Below are positions 61,901-64,000 of a DNA stretch of 64,000 bases, in pieces. This stretch comes from Zoogloea sp035335645 (GTDB lineage Bacteria; Pseudomonadota; Gammaproteobacteria; Burkholderiales; Rhodocyclaceae), in the NCBI GenBank assembly GCA_035335645.1, contig DAOQMM010000003.1, positions 1-64,000 on the forward strand, given 5' to 3'. Positions within the stretch are counted from its first letter, which is position 1. Every line of letters starts with the position of its first letter. Under the pieces are notes generated by a model. That model was not told the DNA's origin. It saw nothing but the letters and a program-made list of their open reading frames with translations, and searched no databases. A program made the position numbers and the translations under genes.

Positions 61901-64000
61901 AGCTTCGAGGGCCAGACCCTGGCCTTCCGCGCCTTCGCCTTCGACCCGGACAACCCCGGCTACGTTGCCCAGGACCGCCTGCCCAGCGGCACCCTGACCG
62001 AACTGGAAGGGGCCGCGGCCACGGTCAGCTACACCGTGTCCGGCCTGCCCGACGGGGCGAGCTTCGATCCGGTGACGTCCATGTTCAAGTGGGTGCCCCG
62101 CTACGATCAGGCGGGCAGCTACCTGGTGCACTTCACCGCCACCGACGACGGCAACGGCACCGGCACGCCTCTCACCTCGGACATCGTCGTGCCCATCACC
62201 ATCCGCAACGCCAACCGGGCGCCGGAGATGGCCGAGATCCCGACCCAGACCGTGCAACGCGACGCAGTGTTCGAGCTGCCCGTGACGGCTACCGATCCCG
62301 ATGGCAATCCGCTGACGCTCACTGTCAAGGGCCTGCCCGCCTTCGCCACCTTCACCGACAACGGCGACGGCACCGGCAGGTTCGTCATCGCGCCCCATTC
62401 CGGCGACCGTGGTGACTACGAGATCGACCTCACCGCCACCGACAACGGCGACGGACAGGGCGCCCTCTACGCCCAGTCCCTGACCCGCCGCTTCATCCTG
62501 ACGGTGGTGTCCGCCTCCGAGGCGCCGGTCATCGCGCCCATCGGCGACAAGCTGGCCCTGGTTGGCCAGAAGCTCAGCTTCTACATCAACGCCAAGGATC
62601 TGGACCAGGATGCGCTGGGCTTCACCGCAGACGCCGCGCCGGCCGGCCTGACCATCACGCCGCAGCCCCAATACGGCCGCGCCCTGGTGGAATGGACGCC
62701 CGACAGCACCGTGCTGGGCCAGACCTTCACGGTGCATTTCAAGGTCACCGACAACGGCAACAGTGGTGCCACGGCGCCCAACACCACCGAGCAGGTGGTG
62801 CGCATCAAGGTGCGTGACAGCAACGCCGCGCCGGTCCTGTCGCCCATCGGCAACCTGAGCCTCAAGGAAGGCCAGCCCTTCTCGCTGCAGCTCTCCGCCG
62901 TCGATCCGGATGGCGATCCGCTCACCTACAGCGTCACCAACCTGCCGGCCGGCGCCAGCTTCGACGCGGTCAAGGGGCTTTTCACCTGGACGCCCAACAT
63001 CTTCAGTGCGGGCGACTACCCGAACGTGCGCTTCGCCGTCAGCGATGGCATGGCGGAGAGCGCCGAGACCGTCACGATCTCGGTGCAGAACACCAACCAG
63101 GCGCCGATCCTGGTGTCCCTCTTCCCGCAGACCGGGCGCGAGGGCGCGCAGGTCCAGTTCCAGCTCACCGTGGGCGACGTGGACGGCGATCCGGTCGTCT
63201 TCAAGGCCCTCACGGCGCTCCCCGACGGCTCCCGCTTCGACTCGCGCACCGGCCTCTTCAAGTGGACGCCCACCTACGATCAGGCGGGTGACTACAGCTT
63301 CACCTTCGAGGCCCGCGATCCTGCCGGCGCCACCAGCCAGACCACCGTCAGCCTGGCCATTGCCAACGTGAACCGGGCGCCGGTGCTGACCGTCTCCAAC
63401 CACGTGGCGCTCCTCGGCCGGCCCCTCAGCTTCCAGCTTGGTGGCAGCGACGCCGATTCGGGCACCACGCTCACCTTCAGCGCCACCGGGCTGCCCGAGG
63501 GGGCCACCCTCGATCCGACCACTGGCGTCATCAACTGGACGCCGGGCGCCGGTCAGGCTGGGGACTACCTGGTCATGGCCTCCGTGTCCGACGGCATGAC
63601 GAGCACCGCCCTGCCGCTGGTGATCCGCGCCGCCCTCACGGCGCCGGCCCCCAGCGTGATCATCGAGAACACGCCCAGCTTCCCGGCGGTGCCCGGCCAG
63701 GACGTGCTGGTCCACGTCATCGCCGAGAGCTTTGGCAACATCGCCGGACTGCGTCTGTTTGCCGATGGTGTCGAGCTTCCGCTGGATGAATTCGGCCGCG
63801 CCCACGTCCAGGCGACCCAGGTGGGCAAGATCGCCCTGCGCGCCGAGGCCACCGACGTGGATGGCCTGGTGGGCAGCACCACGTCCGTGATCCGCGTGCG
63901 CGATCCCCAGGACAAATCCGCCCCGACGCCGTCCTTCGCCAGCCAGCTGGCCTTCGCGCGCCTCACCGACCTCACGGCCATCACCGGCAGCACCGGCGAG
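40952..64000 (+). CDS. Giant LEPR-XLL repeat protein, 5' part (7,683 codons visible, no stop)
   Basis: The frame stays open from the ATG at 40952 to the end of the window. I read it through without finding a stop or frameshift, and translation is sensible at both ends. No other start exists back to a TGA at 40844-40846. The N-terminus is basic and polar with no classical signal peptide, then LEPRVLLDG (residues 57-65), the LEPR-XLL motif that marks N-termini of giant surface proteins. Order after it: alternating PPC-like modules (~70-3030) with two LamG-like domains inserted; 17 CARDB repeats (~3045-5262); a PPC-like and an IPT-like segment; an unassigned region (~5460-5890); a further beta domain; a propeller-like segment (~6230-6470); a Big_5-like Ig domain; nine Ig/cadherin-like repeats (~6697-7560). 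I noticed only three Cys (475, 5638, 5801). It is probably an adhesin or matrix protein. The export route and C-terminus lie outside the window. Confidence 0.93.
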   Translation, partial: MDTKVRSENTGASSAKGSTRRERGLAWLGQFLAPVLRRQASRDEPAPRSHRLAFEPLEPRVLLDGTPSVPITRIDGSIDVAGETDRYGFTLSNDARIVFDSLTNSNSFTWSLSGPRGDVVSSRAFAQSDADNAQPVLQLAAGDYTLSVDGVMDTTGNYAFRLIDLNAARAIDAEVPVTATLETGYQTDAFAFDAAAGDRFVFDNTGDTINATWRLIDPFGAQIGSNHGFGDFDSGSLAATGRYTLLVEGRIGAAADATPYAFRVLKAGEKVSTLTPGDVTRGTLASAAQSARYDFTLGETGQYFFDSLTADSRLTWSLRGPLGQTVSPRSFYYSDAYYSTGALALGPGDYSLYVSASSDFSGDYAFRLANLTQATPVNFDVDTAATLDPANGSLMYSFSGTAGERIALQQTGSGPSQTVFWRILGADGQQIAGVNYFGGFMELPKLADSGTYTLIFEGDVTASGTTDFSFRMIQCPDVTEAIALGDVIDRSIDTPGQVDHFTFSLASATRAVFDSLSNDYNLSWGLYTADGRLVAQRGFAYSDGWSSGDGLLDLAAGDYQLVVDPYADFTGPFSFRLLDTSAGSAISLGDTVTVDVGHSGRDTTVYNFDGQSGDQVEFNFTYLSGEGGAVYSLFDPYGRRVLGATDGSPQQSRLELTGRYTLLVEGNVFSNNDSSYELFLNYLSNDGGNTLPVGTAINVGDEVTGAVDDLATPVVYNFTLNSETILLFDALGEDEYALNWSLTGPRGEEVSHRAFYTSDGGYYYYGLPPGQLIAGDYALTLYGPANQAFDFRLVDARSTAAPLAFGTETSGTLQPGNAVQVYSIDATAGDVANLVVNSSWNGGLFVYDPDGNLVVGPTYAGSQSGISFSRTGTYLLVLSGPRWQTWDTYYDFRLNLQSSVINDIQLGDGVTGTADSSGSHQRYRFTLTEPQRVLFDSRTGNSGLYWNMSGPQGVERSDTNFYYADGYLYGNSPVLTLNPGTHFIDVWSTSGASADFAFSVLPVSAAKPIDVNQMVSGTLDPANGIAAYSFDGQAGDQLNLSALSSSQPYYNMAWRLIGPSGQQVASYYFYNFTPSALPESGKYLLLVEGNNSLSGQLNFSFQVNRPVVVPPVGITLDTTINGNHGTTAQNDRYSFHLDQSTRVYFDYLSGSTNLNWSLAGPRGTIISQRGLYSDTADYSGPASIDLAAGDYIVTISGGATGAYAFRLVNEENKPVIAYGDVVKSQLSPGSEMEMFSFDAQAGDQVFVDTKPGTSQYSSYIRLIDPFGRQVASGYYFSDIDTVKLAYTGRYSVIVEGLYYYSGNATDYAFSVEKVSSTSQAIDVNGTTGLDPVYVAAPDGDALVLGPYGSAQRANDPALNLTGSLTLEARVKVNSFANGWMPLIVKDDGDSNHRTYSMWINSGGYVLLTSSDQYYDQSVSTNSGTIKLGEWVDIAGVIDRTSGQLRIYLNGQLAVSGSLRTNAAFSHGGPLLIGATNENWNGWANFDGAIDTVRIWNGVRTQTQIDTDRSTAPAPDAAGLVADYRFAASGGSTLVDSSAHGLNGAVVNTLTGMPGTIVGRIDRAGGSAAYTFTLTGPRTFYVDTLLPSRSDFRWSLSGPSGLLVNRAAFTDTEQIVTLDAGDYSLVVDGDGDVTGGFALRLMDLSATTAITYDQVVSGTLTPSSGATAYTFNAVAGDRAYFDALSNSTGNIRWRLLDPYGNTAFSYRGLSDVDTLTLGFTGAYTLLVEGYYGDMTTASYSFNVRRVVDSVTPLVIGQSSGLDPRWVPGKSGNAVQLDGYDWVEAPATDALNLTGSSTTEFWFKADAYSGTWTPLVFKGNGDSNQRQVTVWLNNAGYLHLSTNTNGTWQGVSTNVGSVQLGQWEHVAAVIDRIGNRLKVYINGTLAVDGGLAGGSALSNSKPLMFGSALESYPRFTGSLDDVRIWNTVRGASDIATDMSTALSGNEAGLVAYYRLDESAGRSVADTSSQNSPATVRHILQSLSGTAVEGAITTPGQQVRYTFSLASAKRLAMDSFTTNSNIYWTLTGPRGTVISNRTLSYSDAAEIGGTSPSMDLGAGDYVLTIDGYADTTGPFAFRLMDLNAGSNLAYDTPVSGTLDPGSSNTVYHFTGTSGDRLFFNATSLTNAGQTPYVRLLDPRGQQVWSNYFSNIDVFSLAATGDYTLVIEGSAYQTVPIGYGFTLYRVTDDKTSLTLDSTVNGTLAIPGQTDQFSFHLAQDTRVYFDSLTANSSLTWTLAGASGTVVSRNFYYSDSDGLGGTNPFMLLRAGDYTLTVDGSGNTTGAYAFRLLTAASAEAITVGTEVNTSFDPYASHLYSFDAAAGDQVMLDFLDRTSSFYPIWRLFDTDGQQLFYNYLYNDSGTLTLPKAGHYLIAIEPRIYDGSGTARFQVTSQGHVDLPAPPVGDPITLGAQVNGNLTSGTDSKTYALDLSDARRLYFDVLSNTPYVQWSLTGPSGALVTSRYFYSSDGSNASSYGNTPILDLAAGHYTLTVGGSAGAFAFRLLDLVAATAVTLDSSGKADVSGQLSPRSETDAYSFTATAGERYYFQRLQGNYNSAFWRLIGPSGQVVMGPSDQWYDVENVTLPEAGTYTLLIEGPYYYTDTANYSFRISRITDPAPVTIDLGQVVSGSIDSAGQVSHYTLVLDQARQVYFDTLGSANDGAVAWTLSNSLLGSVVNSRAFSQSNAYDRSGNGVLLDLAAGTYDLVVDGAGSFTGAYKFRLLDTTAAATTITLDSTVVANVDPADSTRFYRFDATAGQRVFFDMLGSTGSTPYWRVIGPHGEVVQDVQWGGSDRDVTTLPSSGSYLLMVEGVRNATGTASLSFNLRTVTDKTDTLTLGSTVNASIDAPGQTSRYTFTLGDRKRVFFDALNYNGNVTWSLTGPRGVVVSSRAFGSSDGTTNQPWLDLPAGDYQLVFDAPGDSTGAFQFRLLDVAQATAITPGTVVTGVLSPVAEMSLYTLALQAGDRIYLDSLGVDRNAYDLSWRLLDPYGRIVASPGGFVDVDVTTAAFSGNYMLIVEGQPAAVGTANYSFNISPAPLSKVVPIAIGDQPGADLVVSNLAVTPVSSDVHSGGQVVLSWDTVNAGTLPTSGSWKDQIVVRNSRGELIYTQLVDHDEAVDGPLASGAKQSHSLTLTLPDGNRGAGTLSFRVTTDVENTVAELGSGGAAELNNAATVSVASTLSPYADLQVANLNVSPAAGWAPGSQVTLSWRDVNAGVGATSGGWTDSIVVRNLSTGRTFYVGSLAYDATANGDLGAGDGRDRQLTLVWPADAQGIGRFEFSVVADAQGQIFENNANDSAESNNTAALTVTSAPDLVVGNLRTTPSSTESGSSVTVQWDTVNQGLAGTLGSWVERVTVVNPATGETLVDTRLTYDPSVANAGNIAAGANRNRSYTFTLPEGQRAVGALNVTVSLDYNGQLVESDETNNSANVVLNVAKKKYADLAPVSLEAPPSARGGDTVTLRWTVTNQGDAPTGTQWTDRIVLSADGIYGNADDVVLVTAPHFGSLAPGESYTQERQVVLPQRVDGAYKLFLRTDVNAEVLEPDTRANNLFGPKAINIAAPHADLVVEAVSAPTAAQSGDSVKVSWRVRNTGDSTTDSSQWKDYVYLSSDNQLDASDILLAQVDHTGQFLAVGDSYTASANVFLTYGLTGNYSFIVRTDAENRVFEANFETNNTTAALQTTKVTPAPVPDLQVSAITLPAQIVSGQTAHVAWTVNNGGGGTAKGPWTDRVYLSTDGTLNSPTFLGDVAHTGNLDAGGSLSSSLDFIVPALADGNYRIVIVTDVNGQIYEGGSGSAGENNQFAATVPVALVHPDLVPLQLDAPSTAVSGNRVTLTYTIRNDGTGAAGGDWIDRIYLSRDTTVDASDTLLATRAVSGPLAAGQGYGGSVDFDLPLGAQGTYYLLVAADANNQLPERNAEGNNVASRQLDVTLDQYAQLVTTDVQAPTLTIGDPAQITVSWTVANQGTGVGRTSTWTDALIASTDSIVGNSDDKVVGEFVHTGGLAVGDSYSRTETFLLPAYFQGRYHFFVKTDAKNAVFENGNEADNAKESPQIFDVMSIPYADLVVSAASAPTTASSGQTMSVTWTVANTGIGPTDIPGWNDEVVLTSDAAGNNVVANLGSFTHLGVLAAGDSYTRTQDVSIPNGLSGSYYVRVRSFGPFEFVYTQNNTRVAGPVQIALSPSPDLQVTDIQTPSTANEGDYIDVKWTVTNNGAAKADGSWTDMVYMRKVGQPNDPGIYLGTFSFDAGGLDAGKSYTRTERFKLPARTEGVYQAVVVTNANANSGGVYEYGTAAANNTTADDQILQVALLPRPDLQVGTVVAPSSASAGAAVSLRFSIINQGTVPTATPHWKDNVYLSLDNKLTGDDLLIGSYDNGAALNPGEQYATESGSLQIPIRFRGDVFLIVQADGSGSVDEYPNDANNITAVPLYVNPYPLADLVTGGVVAPAQAVEGANIEVRYTVANKGSGTTASNSGAASWTDTIWLSRDKTRPNAGGNSAVMIGTVQHNGALKVGESYDVVTNVNLPSHLTSGTYYVTVWSDSYDVILEDTLASNLNPDDPHELDNNNYKARAIDIIGGFEPPPPDLKITALTASPQASTSSDLTVNWTVTNAGAGEASGKWYDVFWLSDKPDLNASGAKQWYLGSILHDGGTAPGASYSASATFALNPAAAGKYLIAYTDFDPYVGKPYDVVEGNEDNNTRVTDTSVTAVPADLKVVTIAAPSENFSGEKTTVTWTVKNYGGDVWSGTRYWLDSVYLSPDPVFLPERATALGTFVHSNKDGLAAGASYTQSADVVLPRGIGGNYFLYVITDANPYDPRFPNGETDQGDNAYFRDVYYPGSAYEGVGGEQNNRGIGNIPVTYREPDLKVTGLVVPPDAQSGKTITVTYTVTNIGNRDTRENAWWDRLFLSKDGSLDTYDLQLSEARHYGILKTGDSYTGTATFKLPDGISGNFSLLAFTDSEADARLSWWNSNIVPEYRGVGIDANSDSVPEFRGEGNNITVAPLPVVAAPLADLQVTTVTTQAHITVGNDFTVTYTVANLGGADTPPEQAEWEDYIYLSRDPLLDLDSDRYMTTVRHVGGLAKGASYTVNQTLRAPLDVTGAWYVFVVTDPARGSGRGKVFEGGLERNNATPSTPAIFEMPPPSDLQVDDIVFGGNGQSGENIHMEWTVSNHSTNPTSTSWTDAVYLSDDNTWDIGDRLLGKVTHTGVLGQDGSYTASLDALIPPTKPGQYRVIVRPDIYNEVYEGPYRSAGEANNFTTSPNVLNVTVNELHLGVYEDTTLSTGQSRLYKLTVGQGQTLKVSLTTGDQDAANEIFIRYGDVPDGFHYDATYDNPLQANQTAVVPFTKPGDYYVLIRGHAETQANTPVRVLAEVVPFAITSVHVDQGGDSRWVTFDVRGAQFADNAILKVVRPDVAEYEPVKWDVIDSTWIRATFDFTHAPLGLYDLEVINPSGDKAIIAYRFLIERAMETDVTIGLGGPRVLAAGETGTYGVALQSLTNVDTPYVRFTFGVPEMGNNQYVYNLPFLKYYNDLRGQPDTGGADVPWASLDSATNTTGQILSSGYAYDVIAGGYAGATFNVTTYPLLKALSTLNWDALRVGLYEMYPDLEKIQALAGGPESMQTALPAYWDLWQQANSEDGLPDDCVIPFIPYRFNIVGAATPMTRDEFIADQTTEALKLRAAILGDTDLDAKIAATGTDDTTLAEKRAAIALRNLASDADGWVNAYLGALEQVGILRPVDEAPPIRQNTKVMSLMSTLATGILLGPVGDQIRTTGDLVEFFAKIKTWYGDTPKTLAAIDHYEHRESDCLDGEIPVPALPKYADYNLNLSHPTYFETFNIFVPYVGFNKDGASAATIALPDYASVDASNQLTALDFSRLYAQAISDSQLASISGPQGYGVDQFLPVGQALPYTVKFENPAAASSSVTEIRVASALDPSLDPTTFRLGDIKLGDVTIHIPSGRALFQGDFDLRNSKGYILRVSAGIDPTTSTASWVFQAIDPDTGEVLQDATRGLLLPNAADGRGTGQLGYTVQPKADLPSGTQISAQAVVRFNAIAPQETQKLTQTLDTQAPVTTLTATPVTAGGNDYEVRWSSADEDRGSGVAHVTVYVAEDGGDFKIWLRQTTDTFGVYSGKAGHTYEFLALATDNAGNREQPPGSVQAPDDGSGANLGGLPSFGETTQDLPPPPAPATPPTNPLFIEAQSQTPAATPLSKLPEFTEVERPFTAQAFATDFVSSGAGVGALAMLELPDGSVLASGGPNRGWLYRIPHDGGKALTPFVELDDPIYDLALDDNGQLWATTGGNDLLKLDLATGAVLARYGTGITQALAIKAGTGEIYVSSGDGIEIFDPVKATFRHFSDVRVDDLAFAPDGTLWGTTWPDRGDVVTFDKRGRATVQVRLDGEVDSIAFGQVGTRLEGLLFISANSTKGEQGAALTMVDLVSKRSVEIARGGSRGETVVATKDGRVLVAETHQIDVISPIVAPRVVATNPPDQAVVTLPLTTLTVTFDQDMYAGSATDSASVLDPAVYQVVRQNGSLVDIASVAYDATTRRVTLTVAGLDPDLYDLRVLGTVRSSAGMALGGTYISSFVAVQDFSSVVSLQFDRVRSDRGTGVVSYDITVTNTADYDLLVPAALVIDPARFFQGRPMGAVSPQGANGLWYIDLSGKLPGGVLKAGASIATFTVGITNSASQQISLGHGIYAVPYPNQKPAFTSTPVTAATAGQAYRYQAVAQDPDGRVITYLLVDGPAGLTVDSTTGILSWLPNVASPATSTVTLRAYDTRGGFDTQVFNIEVAGANHPPNVSDLPAEIDGKEGQSLLVGLAAEDVDEDFLHYYADNLPPGAVFDSQLNALVWTPDFTSAGTYTNVKLIVSDGKSTVTRSFNIVIAPDDAPPVLSPVPERTLREGDPVRLQLHATDADSGDTLSFYADVLPAGAFLDPNTGVFQWTPSFIQAGDYSLKFGVSDGTKRTETTVKFHVLNVNAAPVFDELGSWISFEGQTLAFRAFAFDPDNPGYVAQDRLPSGTLTELEGAAATVSYTVSGLPDGASFDPVTSMFKWVPRYDQAGSYLVHFTATDDGNGTGTPLTSDIVVPITIRNANRAPEMAEIPTQTVQRDAVFELPVTATDPDGNPLTLTVKGLPAFATFTDNGDGTGRFVIAPHSGDRGDYEIDLTATDNGDGQGALYAQSLTRRFILTVVSASEAPVIAPIGDKLALVGQKLSFYINAKDLDQDALGFTADAAPAGLTITPQPQYGRALVEWTPDSTVLGQTFTVHFKVTDNGNSGATAPNTTEQVVRIKVRDSNAAPVLSPIGNLSLKEGQPFSLQLSAVDPDGDPLTYSVTNLPAGASFDAVKGLFTWTPNIFSAGDYPNVRFAVSDGMAESAETVTISVQNTNQAPILVSLFPQTGREGAQVQFQLTVGDVDGDPVVFKALTALPDGSRFDSRTGLFKWTPTYDQAGDYSFTFEARDPAGATSQTTVSLAIANVNRAPVLTVSNHVALLGRPLSFQLGGSDADSGTTLTFSATGLPEGATLDPTTGVINWTPGAGQAGDYLVMASVSDGMTSTALPLVIRAALTAPAPSVIIENTPSFPAVPGQDVLVHVIAESFGNIAGLRLFADGVELPLDEFGRAHVQATQVGKIALRAEATDVDGLVGSTTSVIRVRDPQDKSAPTPSFASQLAFARLTDLTAITGSTGE
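44920..45600 (+). other. LamG-like domain 1 of the giant protein
   Basis: Residues ~1323-1550: LNLTGSLTLEARVKVNSFAN, then GEWVDIAGVIDRTSGQLRIY, LNGQLAVSG and FDGAIDTVRIWNGVRT follow the concanavalin A/LamG_3 order (carbohydrate- or protein-binding jelly roll). It is inserted between module pairs 6 and 7. Confidence 0.82.
46205..46870 (+). other. LamG-like domain 2 of the giant protein
   Basis: Residues ~1752-1973: GNAVQLDGYDWVEAPATDAL, then GQWEHVAAVIDRIGNRLKVY, INGTLAVDG and FTGSLDDVRIWNTVRG. Same fold as domain 1 and inserted between module pairs 7 and 8, so one A/B pair is flanked by two LamG domains. Confidence 0.83.
50090..56735 (+). repeat. Seventeen tandem CARDB domains in the giant protein
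   Basis: Each unit of ~120-150 residues starts with [AP]DL.V and continues with a TVTWTVxNxG-type strand, WxDxVYLSxD, and a closing NNT/ENN motif. Starts near 50095, 50488, 50876, 51256, 51627, 52006, 52375, 52739, 53120, 53486, 53872, 54242, 54685, 55068, 55527, 55968 and 56366. CARDB is an Ig-like adhesion/spacer module found in bacterial and archaeal surface proteins. Confidence 0.85.
57330..58620 (+). other. Unassigned central region of the giant protein
   Basis: Residues ~5460-5890 do not look like the surrounding beta repeats. Parts are helical and polar (TRDEFIADQTTEALKLRAAI, then EKRAAIALRNLASDADGW) with aromatic stretches (YNLPFLKYYNDLRG, AYWDLWQQANSEDG). It contains two Cys (5638 and 5801) that could form a disulfide. 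I do not recognise the fold. Confidence 0.6.
59430..60375 (+). other. Proline-rich linker and propeller-like segment of the giant protein
   Basis: A Pro-rich linker (DLPPPPAPATPPTNP, ~59470-59515) precedes repeated blades of the type IYDLALDDNGQLWATTGGND, ALAIKAGTGEIYVSSGDGIE and VDDLAFAPDGTLWGTTW, resembling NHL/streptogramin-lyase beta-propellers. Only about five blades are visible, so a complete propeller is uncertain. Confidence 0.55.
61040..63640 (+). repeat. Nine Ig/cadherin-like (He_PIG-type) repeats in the giant protein
   Basis: Units of ~90 residues with the pattern N.AP.., then EGQ.L, DPDGD.LTY, LP.GA.FD..TG.F.WTP. Starts near 61040, 61313, 61589, 61863, 62213, 62516, 62822, 63092 and 63371. 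The acidic DPDGD loops suggest calcium binding as in cadherin-like bacterial repeats. Confidence 0.82.

Noticed and set aside
53696..63805. Reverse-strand open frame of 3,369 codons
   Set aside because: It lies exactly antisense to the giant gene. High GC at the third codon position removes stop codons on the other strand, and its product is a Gly/Val/His/Arg-rich string without domains.
40952..64000. RTX toxin or filamentous haemagglutinin assignment for the giant protein
   Set aside because: No GGxGxDxLx nonapeptide arrays and no haemagglutinin TPS secretion domain were seen in the visible part; the domain set is PPC/LamG/CARDB/cadherin-like.

Overview
The window is about 65% GC, almost fully coding, and carries a gene order typical of Betaproteobacteria: rne/rluC, maf-yceD-rpmF-plsX-fabHDG-acpP-fabF, nadB, rpoE-rseABC-mucD, lepA-lepB-DUF4845-rnc-era-recO-pdxJ-acpS-nagZ, uvrC-pgsA-tRNA-Gly/Cys/Gly. 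A PEP-CTERM protein with a sigma-54 promoter and a secretin cluster with a cohesin-like tail point to Rhodocyclales/Zoogloeaceae (Azoarcus, Thauera or Zoogloea type). That placement is inference; no rRNA gene is present.

Layout. (1) 1-5780: end of an operon for a type II secretion/type IV pilus-like machine: PilM-, PilN-, PilO- and PilP-like proteins, a lipoprotein secretin with an unusual C-terminal domain, and three pseudopilin-like proteins. (2) 5857-6142: terminator, two identical tRNA-Asn genes and their promoter. (3) 6198-10265: aromatic/aspartate aminotransferase (reverse), uvrB, a low-molecular-weight tyrosine phosphatase, and a terminator shared with rne. (4) 10286-16835: rne (reverse), rluC-HAD phosphatase-Rieske protein, then a tetrapyrrole-methylase-family methyltransferase and maf (reverse). 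(5) 16897-22983: fatty-acid and phospholipid synthesis operon behind DUF177 and L32. (6) 23014-29479: ygfX, nadB (reverse), then the envelope-stress operon rpoE/algU-rseA-rseB-rseC-mucD with a sigma-E-type autoregulatory promoter, and a glutaredoxin-like gene. (7) 29546-39521: lepA to pgsA, with many start/stop overlaps that suggest translational coupling. (8) 39540-39900: tRNA-Gly, tRNA-Cys, tRNA-Gly with a near-consensus promoter and a strong terminator.

(9) 39901-64000 is the accessory and most interesting part. A near-consensus sigma-54 promoter precedes a small cohesin-like PEP-CTERM protein. A terminator and a second sigma-54-like element then precede one giant reading frame that starts at 40952 and is still open at the window edge (7,683 codons so far). 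It begins with a LEPR-XLL motif. It continues with 12 pairs of alternating PPC-like modules interrupted by two LamG-like domains, then 17 CARDB repeats, an unassigned central region, a propeller-like segment and nine Ig/cadherin-like repeats. It is most likely a cell-surface or matrix protein. Together with the PEP-CTERM gene it suggests a sigma-54-controlled extracellular matrix locus next to tRNA genes. No transposase, integrase, CRISPR array or rRNA gene was seen.
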